The position numbers and the translations under genes are program-made. Positions 1 through 9,436 of a stretch of 64,000 nt of DNA are shown in pieces; positions within the stretch are counted from its first letter, which is position 1; every line of letters begins with the position of its first letter. The notes beneath the pieces are model-generated. The model made no database searches and was not told the DNA's origin. It saw only the letters and a list, made by a program, of their open reading frames with translations. Source of the stretch: an uncultured Halomicronema sp. (GTDB taxonomy: Bacteria; Cyanobacteriota; Cyanobacteriia; Phormidesmidales; Phormidesmidaceae); NCBI GenBank assembly GCA_937899725.1, contig CALCCA010000009.1, positions 1-64,000 on the forward strand, given 5' to 3'.

Positions 1-60
1 ATTTGAGCCGGTTCGCTCGAAAGACCCAGGGGGAAAGGAAGAGGGAAAGGGGAGAGCAAT

Positions 61-1239
61 TTAGTCGGGATATGGGCAAAGGTTTTGGACAAATGCTTCT
101 AGTCTGTCCATCCCTATCTGAATCGCTTCTAAGCTGTTGGCGTAGGAGATGCGGATTGTCCCGTCTTTGCCAAAAGCTTGACCCGGTATAGCCGCAACAT
201 ATTTTTTCTCGAGGAGAGCACGACAAAACTCGACGGAAGGCCAGCCCAGGTCTTGGATGCTGGCATACAGGTAAAAAGCTCCATCGGGTTTGGGAGCATT
301 GAGGCCAGCGATAGCGTTGACCCGGTCAAAGATATAGTCTCTTCTTTTTTGAAATGCTGTTCGCATGTCTTCAACGCAGGTTTGAGGAGCTTGGAGAGCC
401 GCGATCGCGCCATATTGAGCAAAAGTACACACATTGGAAGTGCTTTGACTCTGAAGAACGTTCATCGCAGCGATTACAGGTTGAGGGGCAGCCAGATACC
501 CAATTCGCCACCCTGTCATGGCATAGGCTTTGGCAAACCCGTTGCTAATAATGGTGCGTTTAAAGATCTCTGGCCCAACAGCACCGATGCTGAGATGTTG
601 AGCACCACCGTAAAGAATTTTTTCGTAGATTTCGTCAGAAACCACATAGATATCAGCAGCTACGACCACCGCAGCTAGGCGGCGAATCTCGGTTGGCGTA
701 TATACGCTGCCGGTGGGATTGGAAGGTGAGTTCAAGACAAACAGCTTTGTCTTAGGGGTAATCGCTTGCTGCAGTTGCTCAGGCGTGAGCTTGTATCCAT
801 TGGCTGCAGTCGTTTGCACAATGACAGGCACCCCACCAGCCAGCTTAACCATTTCGGGATAGCTGACCCAATAAGGTGCTGGGATAATCACTTCATCACC
901 AGGATTGAGACTCACCATCATGAGCTCATAGAGAGAGTGTTTCCCGCCATTCGTAACAATGATGTTTTCTGCTTGGTAGTCTAAACCGTTTTCTTGCTGA
1001 AGTTTCTGAGCGATCGCCTCCCTCAGTGGCCACTCTCCAGCAGCTGAGCCATAACGAGTTTTACCGTCATCTAAGGCTCGTTTTGCGGCTTCCTTAATGT
1101 GGTCAGGGGTTTCAAAATCAGGTTCCCCAGCGCTGAAACTGCAGACATCAATGCCCTCTGCCTGCATCGCTTTTGCTTTTGCTGAAATTGCGAGAGTCAT
1201 TGAAGGGCTGACTTGGGTAATTCTGTTGGCCAATTCCAT
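61..1239 (-). CDS. aspC: Pyridoxal-phosphate aminotransferase, aspartate aminotransferase type
   Basis: This is a class I/II aminotransferase that most likely moves the amino group between aspartate and 2-oxoglutarate in the cytosol. At 392 residues it has the full length of the bacterial aspartate aminotransferase Ib group. The PLP lysine is K237 in [14 protein letters not shown], the cofactor-contacting SDEIYEK segment is around residues 201-207, SPSNPTG at 171-177 carries the conserved Asn, and the C-terminal substrate-carboxylate Arg lies in TIRISYANS. The ATG at 1239 gives the usual family N-terminus ([15 protein letters not shown]). Its 3' end lies near the window edge, so a downstream partner cannot be judged. 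Some members of this subgroup also act as glutamate-prephenate aminotransferases, so the exact substrate is inferred. Confidence 0.93.
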   Translation of the reverse strand: MELANRITQVSPSMTLAISAKAKAMQAEGIDVCSFSAGEPDFETPDHIKEAAKRALDDGKTRYGSAAGEWPLREAIAQKLQQENGLDYQAENIIVTNGGKHSLYELMMVSLNPGDEVIIPAPYWVSYPEMVKLAGGVPVIVQTTAANGYKLTPEQLQQAITPKTKLFVLNSPSNPTGSVYTPTEIRRLAAVVVAADIYVVSDEIYEKILYGGAQHLSIGAVGPEIFKRTIISNGFAKAYAMTGWRIGYLAAPQPVIAAMNVLQSQSTSNVCTFAQYGAIAALQAPQTCVEDMRTAFQKRRDYIFDRVNAIAGLNAPKPDGAFYLYASIQDLGWPSVEFCRALLEKKYVAAIPGQAFGKDGTIRISYANSLEAIQIGMDRLEAFVQNLCPYPD

Positions 1240-1675
1240 GTCTAAAATTTATAAAAGCGCTGAACGCGAAATCTTATGAGTTCCTAAGCTTATCTTGAAT
1301 TTCGAGGTGCTGCTGCGGTTGTTACTTGAGAGTTCATAACAAAATTCGGTTTGCTCTGACCAGGTAGAGACAGCATGCCTCAAAAGGCCTTGGAGGCTAC
1401 GTAGACGATTGCTGAGTTGTGCCTGCACAAAGGTGACTCAGGCCTCCAGCTAAATCAATCGGTATCGATATATCTCTACTAGAGCACACTGATGCATCAT
1501 CATCTGCCGAGTTGCCCTCGGCGCAAAGCAGTGGGTTGACATCGTTGAGAAACCAAAGGGAACCGCAATCTAATTGCTTAGTAGCATCAGTGTGGCGAAT
1601 GGGAGGTTTTTCGTGAACGGCTGCGGGGCAGTAGTATAGATAGGCAATTACGAAATAGGCGCGACGTATTCCCGC
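1240..1675. other. Intergenic region with nested inverted repeats
   Basis: This 436-base gap separates two divergently transcribed genes, so it must hold both promoters. No convincing ORF lies in it. It contains several inverted repeats between about 1393 and 1594, described as a separate entry. They are more than a simple promoter region needs. Confidence 0.6.
1393..1594. ncRNA. Candidate structured RNA or imperfect palindromic element
   Basis: Two adjacent foldable units are visible. The first is closed by TGGAGGC near 1393 and GCCTCCA near 1442, and encloses TTGTGC-CT-GCACAA. The second is closed by a perfect 11-base inverted repeat, CACACTGATGC (1485-1495) with GCATCAGTGTG (1584-1594). 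It encloses GCCGAG-ttgcc-CTCGGC and GCAAT-cta-ATTGC. A long closing stem around smaller hairpins fits a structured RNA or a small decayed mobile palindromic element. I recognise no known RNA family (not tmRNA, RNase P, 6S or a common riboswitch), and the strand is unknown. Confidence 0.35.
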
Positions 1676-2656
1676 ATGGCACCTCGTAAACTTTCAGATT
1701 CGGACAAACAACAAATCGCCGCAATTTACTGCCAGCCGGGAGAAACAACTTCAACTTTGGCAAACAAGTTTGGCGTTAGCAGCAGTACGGTCAGCCGCGT
1801 ATTGAAGCAGCTGCTATCGGAGATAGACTACAGCCAATTGATGAAGTGGAAGCGAGGTGGCGAGCGAGGGAAGTTTACGCTTTCTGACCAGTTGGCGATC
1901 GCCGACAGCACCCAGACAGCAGCCTCTGAGACAGCAAGTGACGAACCCAGTGAGTCGAATGCCGAGGCGGACGCACCGCCAACAGCAGCCCCAACAAAAC
2001 CAGCTGACCAGCCAAAGGTTGAGCCAACCTCAGCGGATGAGTCAAGCACAGATCCTGAAGACCCCGTTGCGGCAGACGAAACTACCGCTGAAACCGCAGC
2101 TCTCGAGGAGACTGCTAATGGCACTGCTAGCACTGCTAACGATTCGAAGAAGTTGATTAAAAGGGCTGACCGCGTCCCGGAAATTGCTAGCGGTGATGCC
2201 GCTGCTTGGGTGTCAGAGGATATCGACGAAACCTATGACGAGGACGCAGAAGACGAAGACGACTGGGATGATGAGGCGGAAGATGACTGGGATGATGAGG
2301 CTGAAGAGCCTGCAGAGGCCTTACCTCAGCCCGTTAGCCAGAAAGAACTTGATCTCTTGTCTTTTGCAGACCTAGCGATTCAGAAGCCTTGCTATCTGGT
2401 GGTTGATCGTTTAGCAGAGCTGATTACCTGTCCACTGAAAGATTTTTCCGAATTAGGTCTAATTCCTTCTGAAGAACAGCAGGCCAAAACGCTACCCGTA
2501 TTTGACAACCATCGGGTTGCTCGGCGCTTTGCTCGGCGCAACCAACGCATCATTAAAGTTCCCGATGGGGTCATGCTCAACAAGACTCAGGGGTACTTGC
2601 AGGCTAAGGGTATTACGCGCATTTTATTTGATGGCCAAGTGTATGCCCTCAACTGA
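1676..2656 (+). CDS. Helix-turn-helix protein with long acidic linker
   Basis: The N-terminal 55 residues form a helix-turn-helix of the resolvase/transposase type, with TTSTLANKFGVSSSTVSRVLKQLL as the recognition unit (residues about 24-47), so the protein probably binds DNA. Residues about 75-155 are a low-complexity Ala/Glu/Thr/Pro linker. They are followed by an acidic stretch near 185-215 with the duplicated unit DDWDDEAE. The C-terminal ~100 residues (about 220-326) are a separate folded region with RRFARRNQRIIKVPDG. The layout is HTH, flexible acidic linker, conserved C-terminal domain. No transposase catalytic residues are seen, so I read it as a host regulator or nucleoid-associated factor rather than a mobile-element gene. 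Function unknown. Confidence 0.8.
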   Translation: MAPRKLSDSDKQQIAAIYCQPGETTSTLANKFGVSSSTVSRVLKQLLSEIDYSQLMKWKRGGERGKFTLSDQLAIADSTQTAASETASDEPSESNAEADAPPTAAPTKPADQPKVEPTSADESSTDPEDPVAADETTAETAALEETANGTASTANDSKKLIKRADRVPEIASGDAAAWVSEDIDETYDEDAEDEDDWDDEAEDDWDDEAEEPAEALPQPVSQKELDLLSFADLAIQKPCYLVVDRLAELITCPLKDFSELGLIPSEEQQAKTLPVFDNHRVARRFARRNQRIIKVPDGVMLNKTQGYLQAKGITRILFDGQVYALN

Positions 2657-2905
2657 GCTGGGGTGACGCATCCGCATCGGCACTGCAGAATCATGGGTCT
2701 AAATCAGCATGCTGGTCAGCCGTCGGAGCCGAAATTTTTATGCGGCTACAGTCCTTCCAGCACTCAGGGTTGGAATCACTATGGCGGCAATTTCTCACAC
2801 AGGTTCCCATAAGAGTAACGATGCCCTCACCAAGCAATACCGCTTCGCGTGCAGCACGCAATTGGTAGGATGAAATCACTGTAAAGCCCCCATGAGGAAC
2901 GCACT

Positions 2906-3490
2906 ATGGTTATGGTTAGCTCGACCATGTTGGAGCTAGGCACACCTGCTCCTGACTTTGCGCTGCCGGATGTGATTTCGGGGGAAACAGTATCCCTGAA
3001 AACGTTTGCAGACAATCCAGTGCTTGTGATCATGTTTATTTGCGAGCATTGTCCTTTTGTGAAACATGTGCAAAATGAACTTGCGCGACTGGGCCATGAC
3101 TATTGTGCCAAGAACGTAGGGATTTTGGCCGTGAGTGCCAACAGCGTTCAGACCCATCCTCAAGATGCCCCCAAACATTTGAAGGCAATGGCGATCGCAT
3201 TGAATTTCACTTTTCCCTATTGCTACGACGAAACGCAGACAATGGCCAAGGCTTACACCGCCGCCTGCACTCCAGACTTTTTTGTTTTTGATAGTGATCG
3301 CAAACTGGCTTATCGGGGTCAACTTGACGACAGTCGACCCAGTAACGGCATCCCCGTCACTGGTAAAGACCTCAGAGCGGCAATTGACACTCTGTTGTTA
3401 GGCCAAACTCTGAGTCCTGAGCAAACTCCTAGCATTGGCTGCAACATCAAGTGGACACCAGGCAACGAGCCGGCTTATTTTGGTGCCTAG
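2906..3490 (+). CDS. Thioredoxin-fold peroxiredoxin-like protein (AhpC/TSA family)
   Basis: This 194-residue redoxin starts with the typical GTPAPDFALPDV strand-helix of the AhpC/TSA superfamily. Its active-site segment is FICEHCPFVKH (around residues 46-56), a CxxCP motif that fits a thiol-disulfide reductase more than a classic peroxiredoxin (PxxTxxC). The C-terminal part keeps the fold landmarks ACTPDFFVFDSDRKLAYRGQLDDSRP. There is no signal peptide, so a cytosolic role in thiol redox or peroxide handling is inferred. GAGGA lies seven bases before the ATG at 2906 and supports this start. Neighbours give no pathway hint. The short gap before it (2657-2905) shows no clear gene. Confidence 0.88.
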   Translation: MVMVSSTMLELGTPAPDFALPDVISGETVSLKTFADNPVLVIMFICEHCPFVKHVQNELARLGHDYCAKNVGILAVSANSVQTHPQDAPKHLKAMAIALNFTFPYCYDETQTMAKAYTAACTPDFFVFDSDRKLAYRGQLDDSRPSNGIPVTGKDLRAAIDTLLLGQTLSPEQTPSIGCNIKWTPGNEPAYFGA

Positions 3491-3596
3491 CCATTGATGG
3501 CATCAGTTCTATGAGTGAGGTTGGTTGCCAATCGCTATTGTGCAGCCTTAGCGGTGCCGCCCTGACCCAACGAAATCTCGAATTTTAACCTGCAGC

Positions 3597-4106
3597 ATGA
3601 TGTCGCGATCGCCGCATCCCATTCCCCGCCATCCTTTAACTCTTTGTGCGAGTTTGGTGCAGAATCCGGTTAATCTCGGGGCGCTGTGCCGTACCGCCGA
3701 GGCTTTTAGGCTACAAGAGCTGGTACTGCCATCTTGGCAACTGCTAGAAGATCGAGAATTTCGCAAAGTCGCAGTCTCAGCTCACCGCTGGCAGCCGTTT
3801 GCCGTTTGCCACAGTCTGCAGCTTCCCGACTGGATTGCCGAGCAACAACAGCATGGCACGACCGTCCTGGCTTTAACGCGTCACCCCCAGGGCATCCCCA
3901 TACCGACTTTCGTTTTCCCGCAACAGACGGCGCTCTTGATCGGGCGCGAACTCACAGGCATTCCTACATCACTAATCGAGCGGTGTGACGATGTCGTGAC
4001 GATTCCCCAGTGGGGACGGGTGGAATCTTTGAACGTTGGGGTGGCTGCCGCGATCGCGGCTTACGCTTATGTCACCCAGCACCCGCTTACATCCACTGCC
4101 CGCTGA
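3597..4106 (+). CDS. SpoU/TrmH-family RNA 2'-O-methyltransferase
   Basis: This is a small (169-residue) SPOUT-class methyltransferase that should transfer a methyl group from S-adenosylmethionine to a ribose 2'-OH of tRNA or rRNA. All three SpoU motifs are present: NPVNLGALCRTAEAF (about 23-37) with the catalytic Arg, ALLIGRELTGIP (about 111-122), and the knot segment IPQWGRVESLNVGVAAAIAAY (about 137-157). There is no N-terminal RNA-binding extension, so it is the minimal catalytic form, as in TrmH/TrmL-like enzymes. The gene is convergent with the response-regulator gene, 17 bases away. The RNA target cannot be told from the sequence. Confidence 0.9.
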   Translation: MMSRSPHPIPRHPLTLCASLVQNPVNLGALCRTAEAFRLQELVLPSWQLLEDREFRKVAVSAHRWQPFAVCHSLQLPDWIAEQQQHGTTVLALTRHPQGIPIPTFVFPQQTALLIGRELTGIPTSLIERCDDVVTIPQWGRVESLNVGVAAAIAAYAYVTQHPLTSTAR

Positions 4107-4123
4107 TGCCAATTACGGGCTGA

Positions 4124-5935
4124 TTACGTTTCGTCTCTGCGCCGTTGCCGAAACCGAATATCTTGCCAGGTACTGCCAACCCCCTTAACAATGCCCCGAC
4201 CAATCAGACCAATGCCCCGACCAATGACCTCAGTCAATACAAAAACCACGCTACTGCCGGCCAGAGACAGGGTCGATCGCAGGCGTGGGGCGATCGCATC
4301 TCGCGCTTCTAGGGCTAAGGTCATGGCGTACTGCAAGCCTGACAGTGAGTCTAGTTCATCGCGACGAGGCGCATACACCGTGTGGGTTTGAATGCCCGTC
4401 GGCGTCAAGGCAAACAACCGGTATTCACTCTCAAAAATGGCTTTAGGCTCATTGACCAACGTATCCCACCGATAACGCCACGACAAATCATTGCGAAATC
4501 GGGTGATATCGCGGGTCGACATCATGCGTCGCTGATACAAGCTGCGCTTCAGCGACTCCACATCGGGGTAACGGTTCAACACGGGTTGCATCACTGCACA
4601 GGCCAGTTCAATCAGTAAATTTTCCAGCAGAAATTGACTGCGACGGAGCGCTTCCGGCGTCATTGCCATATACGACGCCCCTTCAATATCCATCGGTGCT
4701 TGAAAGAGCACATGGGCAAGTAGCATCGTCACGTCGGGAATGCGACTCAAGATTTCGGTCTGCACGATCGCGCTATCTTGCTGCAGCACGGTGACCAATG
4801 GTTGCTCGGAGCCCTCGACCGCTGGAGTATAGTAGCGCCCAAAGAAATCGACTGTCACCGTTTGCCAGAGATCTTGCAGAAAAACCGCCTGTTTATCTTC
4901 CAACTGGCCAGGTAGAATCTGCGCTTGCTGCAAGTCATCAAGCAAAGACTCAAACGCCCGCAAGGTAGTGTATAGAAGCTCTCGGGATTTATCGGAGCGT
5001 AAAATGTCAATCTCTAAGGGAACGCTGCTTTGGTTATCTAGAGAAAACTGCAGTTTGCGAAAAACGGCTTCACAAACCCGCGTCCGGATATCGCCGACCG
5101 GCACCGGCAGGGGCGATTGGCTGGGCAGCAGATCGCCGCCGTCCAGCCTCAGTGTAGCCACCGTAGATCGAGGCTCGGGCGTCAGCACTGCCTGCACATC
5201 TGTATTCTCAGTCGATGCATCTCGGGTCAGCGGCGAACTGCTGGCAGATGCTGGCGACTCTGTCACCGGCAAAATGCGCTGCACTAGCCATTTAGCAGCT
5301 CGTAATTCTCGATATTTACCCGCCAACACCAAGCGATACCAATAGGGCAACCGGCGAGTCGCTAACTGCTCAATTTCGGCCATAGTCGCCTCAATCTGTT
5401 CAACAGACGTGCGGTTGAGAAAGGCGATCGGCCCTTCTACCGGCTCGGGCAGAGCCACATCTTCAGCAATATCAGCCAGATTTGCACTCTGTTGTTGCGC
5501 CGTATGCTGAATCAAGCGAGCGAGATCGCGCACGGGTAAATCGCGTTGGCCAAAGCCATTAGCGCCCATTTGTTGAGCAGCAGCACGCAAAACGGGAGCC
5601 GTTTGAGCGCTTAAGACTAAGACGGCTAGTTGCGGAAAGCGTTGTTTGATCACACTACAGAGCTGTAATCCTGGCAGCTCTTCGGGGTTGTTCTGACCCA
5701 GCCCTAAATCAATAATGACCAAACTGACAGCGGGGACAACATCCAGCGTCGCTGCATCAGTGGCGCTAGCAGTGGCTGACGCCTGCAAATCGTCCAAGGT
5801 TGTTAACGCCACTTCACTATTCGCGGCTTCACCCACCACCCGGAAGTCGGGGCGCTGTTCCAACCAGATGCGGAGTCCTAGCCGAAACACCGGATCTTCA
5901 TCGACTAAAAATAGGGTGAGGGGAGACGCCGTCAT
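4124..5935 (-). CDS. Ycf55/DUF3685-like response regulator
   Basis: Residues about 6-140 form a receiver domain: the acidic pocket is D12/E13/D14 and the likely phospho-acceptor is D76 in SLVIIDLGLG. The conserved Ser/Thr is S109, but the usual Lys in the GYLLKD loop is Arg (R131 in GFGQRDLP), so phosphotransfer may be altered. The rest (about 160-603) matches the architecture of the DUF3685/Ycf55 family, which occurs in cyanobacteria and some plastid genomes and has no settled function. No DNA-binding domain is recognisable. The extreme C-terminus is hydrophobic then basic (SSVVFVLTEVIGRGIGLIGRGIVKG), possibly a membrane-associated helix. It is the second gene of a unit, starting 9 bases after the preceding stop. 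Confidence 0.82.
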   Translation of the reverse strand: MTASPLTLFLVDEDPVFRLGLRIWLEQRPDFRVVGEAANSEVALTTLDDLQASATASATDAATLDVVPAVSLVIIDLGLGQNNPEELPGLQLCSVIKQRFPQLAVLVLSAQTAPVLRAAAQQMGANGFGQRDLPVRDLARLIQHTAQQQSANLADIAEDVALPEPVEGPIAFLNRTSVEQIEATMAEIEQLATRRLPYWYRLVLAGKYRELRAAKWLVQRILPVTESPASASSSPLTRDASTENTDVQAVLTPEPRSTVATLRLDGGDLLPSQSPLPVPVGDIRTRVCEAVFRKLQFSLDNQSSVPLEIDILRSDKSRELLYTTLRAFESLLDDLQQAQILPGQLEDKQAVFLQDLWQTVTVDFFGRYYTPAVEGSEQPLVTVLQQDSAIVQTEILSRIPDVTMLLAHVLFQAPMDIEGASYMAMTPEALRRSQFLLENLLIELACAVMQPVLNRYPDVESLKRSLYQRRMMSTRDITRFRNDLSWRYRWDTLVNEPKAIFESEYRLFALTPTGIQTHTVYAPRRDELDSLSGLQYAMTLALEARDAIAPRLRSTLSLAGSSVVFVLTEVIGRGIGLIGRGIVKGVGSTWQDIRFRQRRRDET

Positions 5936-5944
5936 AGCAATGCT

Positions 5945-7798
5945 TCAAAAGAAGTTGTCAGAACTGGGAGGGGGAGGTTGACTCGCGGGCTCAGACCCAG
6001 GGGCATCACTCTCGGGGTCTGAGCCATTATTATCTTCACTCTCCGCGGCGGCTTCTTCGGCTTCTAATTTCCAGATGTAGGCTCTCTCAGCTTCCCACAG
6101 ATCAATAGCGTTCCGCGCCTCACGATACAGCGCCCGGCCCGGCCCAATTTGAGCAGCTAGATTGATGGCCTGAGTCAAAGACCCTTCATAAGCCAGCGAT
6201 TTTGCTTGCTCTAAGATCGGGCTGTCTTCTTCAATTTGGAGCGTGCGCATCCAGTCTTGAACCATGGCTTGAGCTTGCTCATAGAGCGCCCGATCGTCTT
6301 GGATTTCTTCCGCTTTAGCAATCGCCTCGCGCAGCTGATCATTCGTGGCCAGCTGATTGGCTGCGTTGAGAATCGGCTGATCTTGAATCACCTCAATCCG
6401 ATCTAACCAGGCCGCAATATCGGTCTGGGCGTTAAGGCGTAGAGCCCGCCCCAGAGCCACATTTCTCGCTTCGGTAATCGCCGCTTGCAGGGCCGGAATC
6501 GTGCCCTTACGCGCCAAGGCATTGGCCCGCATCAAGAAAGGGCGATCTTCAATGCGCTCAACTTCATCTTCCCAATGGGCAATGAGCGTCTGCGCCTGTA
6601 AACGACGCGGACGCTCAAGGTCAACCGTCCAAGCTAGCTGGGTCGCATAATCATAGGTCCAGCCCTGGCGCAGACTCGCCACATTGCTGGCGAACTTCAG
6701 CGTGCGCAGGTCTTCTAGCTCTGCTCGCCAGGTCTGCATCGATTGTCGAGCTGTTTGGTAGAAAGTACTGTCAGCCGGAATTTTTTCGGCAGCGCGAATC
6801 GCTTCCATCAACTGAAACAGCTGCAAATAACCGGGCGTCTCTTGCTGAGCCTGATCGGCCAACCGGTTGGCATGGCTATATTGAATGAGATCTTGAGCCT
6901 CCGGTGCTAACTGCGGGTCAGGTGGCACCTTTTGCACTGCCGCGATCGCGCCTTTCACGTCCCCTAGCTCCCAGCGCTGAAAGCTATACAGCAGGAGATT
7001 TTGGCTCCAGCGGTCAATATCGTCTTGCGCTTCGTTCCAGGCTTGGCTGGTCAAATTAATGCGCTGGGCAATGATCAAAGCCTGGCCAATATTTTCAGGC
7101 TCCCCCGTATTGGCTAGCCCGCGAGCCTGTTCAATTTGTGTCCAGGCCGTTGCCTCACGCTGCTTGGCCTGCAGCAATTCACCATGGCGTTGCCCTAGCC
7201 AATAATCACTCGACAACAACTTGAGCTGCTGCAGACCGTTATCGGCAGCGGCCCAATCGCGAGCCGCGATCGCCTGTTCGATGGAGTTCTCAATTTCTTG
7301 CCCTTGTTTCCACTCTTGTCGCCAGTTCCAAATCTCCGCTTGGGCCTGCTCCCGCAGCGGCGTATTCAGCGGAATCTGACCGGCCCAGTCGGCTGCAGTA
7401 GTCAGATCGCCCTCGTGCATCTTTCCGGTTGCTTTCTTAAACAACCGTTCCGAAGATTCCACCAGCACCGGCTGAGTTTCGACATAAAACGGATGGGTTT
7501 CCGAGAAATTAGCGGTTAGCTGTACCGCCTGAATGAGATTTTTGGCACTCCCAGCCCGCAGAGCCGTTTGGGCACACAGCAAGCGATCGCCATCGGCACT
7601 TGTGGCCGTCACATCGTCACAATTGGGCAGGGGTGGAATGCGCGTTAGCCAAGCCATTGCCCACAATCCCATCACGCCTGACCCCACCATCAGAGCACTC
7701 CAAAACAGCGGCCAAAACCACCCCAACGGCAGTCGTAGCTTGACACGAGGTGGCCCAGTCAGAGGAGTTGATTTGAGCGGGGCAGAAGATCGGGCCAT
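5945..7798 (-). CDS. Membrane-anchored helical-repeat protein, function unknown
   Basis: The protein has a short basic N-terminus and one membrane helix (about residues 24-50, WFWPLFWSALMVGSGVMGLW). A long, almost entirely alpha-helical region follows, with repeating Ala/Gln/Trp-rich units of roughly 70 residues. In these, phrases such as ALYEQAQAMVQDW, ALYREARNAIDLWE and RALRLNAQTDIAAW recur, suggesting a TPR-like or SPOR-type solenoid facing one side of the membrane. The C-terminus is acidic, Ser/Pro-rich and disordered. It lies 9 bases upstream of the Ycf55-like regulator on the same strand, so the two are almost certainly co-transcribed and may act together. I do not recognise a named family. 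Confidence 0.78.
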   Translation of the reverse strand: MARSSAPLKSTPLTGPPRVKLRLPLGWFWPLFWSALMVGSGVMGLWAMAWLTRIPPLPNCDDVTATSADGDRLLCAQTALRAGSAKNLIQAVQLTANFSETHPFYVETQPVLVESSERLFKKATGKMHEGDLTTAADWAGQIPLNTPLREQAQAEIWNWRQEWKQGQEIENSIEQAIAARDWAAADNGLQQLKLLSSDYWLGQRHGELLQAKQREATAWTQIEQARGLANTGEPENIGQALIIAQRINLTSQAWNEAQDDIDRWSQNLLLYSFQRWELGDVKGAIAAVQKVPPDPQLAPEAQDLIQYSHANRLADQAQQETPGYLQLFQLMEAIRAAEKIPADSTFYQTARQSMQTWRAELEDLRTLKFASNVASLRQGWTYDYATQLAWTVDLERPRRLQAQTLIAHWEDEVERIEDRPFLMRANALARKGTIPALQAAITEARNVALGRALRLNAQTDIAAWLDRIEVIQDQPILNAANQLATNDQLREAIAKAEEIQDDRALYEQAQAMVQDWMRTLQIEEDSPILEQAKSLAYEGSLTQAINLAAQIGPGRALYREARNAIDLWEAERAYIWKLEAEEAAAESEDNNGSDPESDAPGSEPASQPPPPSSDNFF

Positions 7799-8226
7799 AG
7801 AGTCGCGAAGTAACCAGCAAACGCTAAGCAGAACAAACGCACTGACTGTAGTTTAAGCATCTATCTAGAAATTGGTCGGTTCAATGTCTCACAAACCAAC
7901 GAACCCTAGCTAAAAACTGATTAGAAGCCAGACACAGCGCTGTCATCAGATCGGAAATGTGCTGATATTGTAGGAGGTAATTCAGGAGTTGGACGGATTG
8001 TTACGGTAAAGTCTCTGAGTGGCCTGACCAATTGCCAGCCTCAGCAGTTTGCCGCCGATTCCGGCTCATTATCCTGATGACAAACTGGGTAGTTGCATCG
8101 TTAACTCCATCCCTATTCACTGCATCACAGGGATCTAGCAGCCGCTTAATTTAATGGGAAAATCCATGAACAGCAAGTTCCTTTGCCGCTTGAGCGCGAT
8201 CGCTATTGAACCAGGAAAAGAGGGCT
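7799..8226. other. Divergent intergenic region
   Basis: About 430 bases separate the divergent helical-repeat and pentapeptide genes. It should hold two promoters. I see no ORF with coding character, no strong hairpin and no repeat here. Confidence 0.5.
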
Positions 8227-8994
8227 ATGAATAGGCAACGATTGGGAGCCGCGATCGCGATAGTCACGATCGGTTCAGGCATGTGGGGATGGAGTGGCAG
8301 CCTCCCGAGCTGGGCCGAAAGTTTGAGTGATTTTCAATATTTTTTGATCTCGCAGGAATGCAATGGCTGTGATCTGCAGGGCTCAGTGTTGGCAGGCATG
8401 TCTTTAGCCGGTGTCGCTTTAGAACGCGCCAACCTGCAGGACGCCGATCTGAGCGATACCGTCTTAAGCAACGGGGTGCTGCGAGCCGCTGACTTGACCA
8501 GCGCCAATCTGCAACGAGCTTCACTCACGCGTACCGACTTGACCCAAGCCATACTCCAAAACAGCCAGCTCAGCGAATCGAGTCTGGCCTATGCTGACCT
8601 GAGTGAAGCCAATTTGCAGGGGGCTGATCTCACTGGGGCGATCGCCCACGAAGCGCTCTTTATCGAAGCTACTCTCGCAGATGCAAACCTCACCGATATC
8701 TCTTTAGTAGAAGCTAACTTAGGTCGAGCTGACCTGACTAACGCTACCTTGCAAGGGGCCAACTTGAGCTACGCCTATTTGACCCAAAGTAACCTGAGCA
8801 ACACCGACCTGACCGCCACCAACTTTACAGGAGCACGCCTGATTAGAGCCCAACTTGACGGCGCCGATCTGACCGATGCTGTTTTACGCGACGCGAGAAT
8901 CGGCCGGGCAACCTTTGCAAACACCATTTTTTGCCGCACCACCATGCCAGATGGCAGTCAAAACGACCAAGATTGTTCCGAGTCATCTCTGTGA
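8227..8994 (+). CDS. Secreted pentapeptide-repeat protein
   Basis: After a signal peptide (MNRQRLGAAIAIVTIGSGMWG, cleavage likely near WA-ES), most of the protein is an A(D/N)LxX pentapeptide-repeat beta-helix, for example GADLTGA, ANLQDADLSD and ANLGRADLTNATLQ. This quadrilateral right-handed helix is very common in cyanobacterial lumenal and periplasmic proteins. Cysteines occur in the pre-repeat segment (QECNGCDL) and near the end (FCRTT, QDCSES) and could form disulfides after export. I place the start at the ATG at 8227 because AGGAAAAGAGGG lies just before it and it yields the signal peptide directly. A TTG at 8206 would add seven residues. The molecular role of such proteins is mostly unknown. 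Confidence 0.85.
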   Translation: MNRQRLGAAIAIVTIGSGMWGWSGSLPSWAESLSDFQYFLISQECNGCDLQGSVLAGMSLAGVALERANLQDADLSDTVLSNGVLRAADLTSANLQRASLTRTDLTQAILQNSQLSESSLAYADLSEANLQGADLTGAIAHEALFIEATLADANLTDISLVEANLGRADLTNATLQGANLSYAYLTQSNLSNTDLTATNFTGARLIRAQLDGADLTDAVLRDARIGRATFANTIFCRTTMPDGSQNDQDCSESSL

Positions 8995-9436
8995 TCGAGG
9001 CGTTTTACTCCACATTGCCCCATATTTCGGTGGTGCTGAGGCGCCCCATCGGCTGCAGTGCCAGCCTTTATAGTTCTCTTGAACTGTTCCACGGCTTTCT
9101 CACCAAAGATTAACCATGGAGAAAAGCTGAGAGCGAATTTCTGTGAACCGCCTGCTTGCGTGCTCAATATCGGTGTGCCAGAGGGCAATATGAACTATCA
9201 GTTGTGGCAATTTCCTGTATTGAAAAAAGGTCTATGTGCCTAACCTGACATGCCATTTTCTCAATGAGAAAGAACAAACATATAGACGTTTCTCAGTCCT
9301 CTTAAAAATTCATGATTGCGCTGTGCCATCGGCCAGCTCCGGTCGTTCAATGGCCTCAAAAACATCCTATATTTAAGTATCTTTGATTGTATTTACCGTT
9401 CTTGCTTGAGTTCTGGAGTCCTGCAGGCTGTCACGT
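8995..9436. other. Intergenic region with a small palindrome
   Basis: These 442 bases hold no convincing gene. A short palindrome, TTTCTCA-a-TGAGAAA at 9257-9271, sits about 165 bases before the GGDEF-EAL gene and might be an operator. Nothing else stands out. Confidence 0.4.

Noticed and set aside
178-678. 166-codon plus-strand frame inside aspC
   Set aside because: It is a shadow of the aminotransferase gene and shows no domain.
2657-2905. Possible small RNA gene in the HTH-redoxin gap
   Set aside because: I compared it by eye with SRP RNA, Yfr1 and 6S RNA landmarks and found no convincing match.
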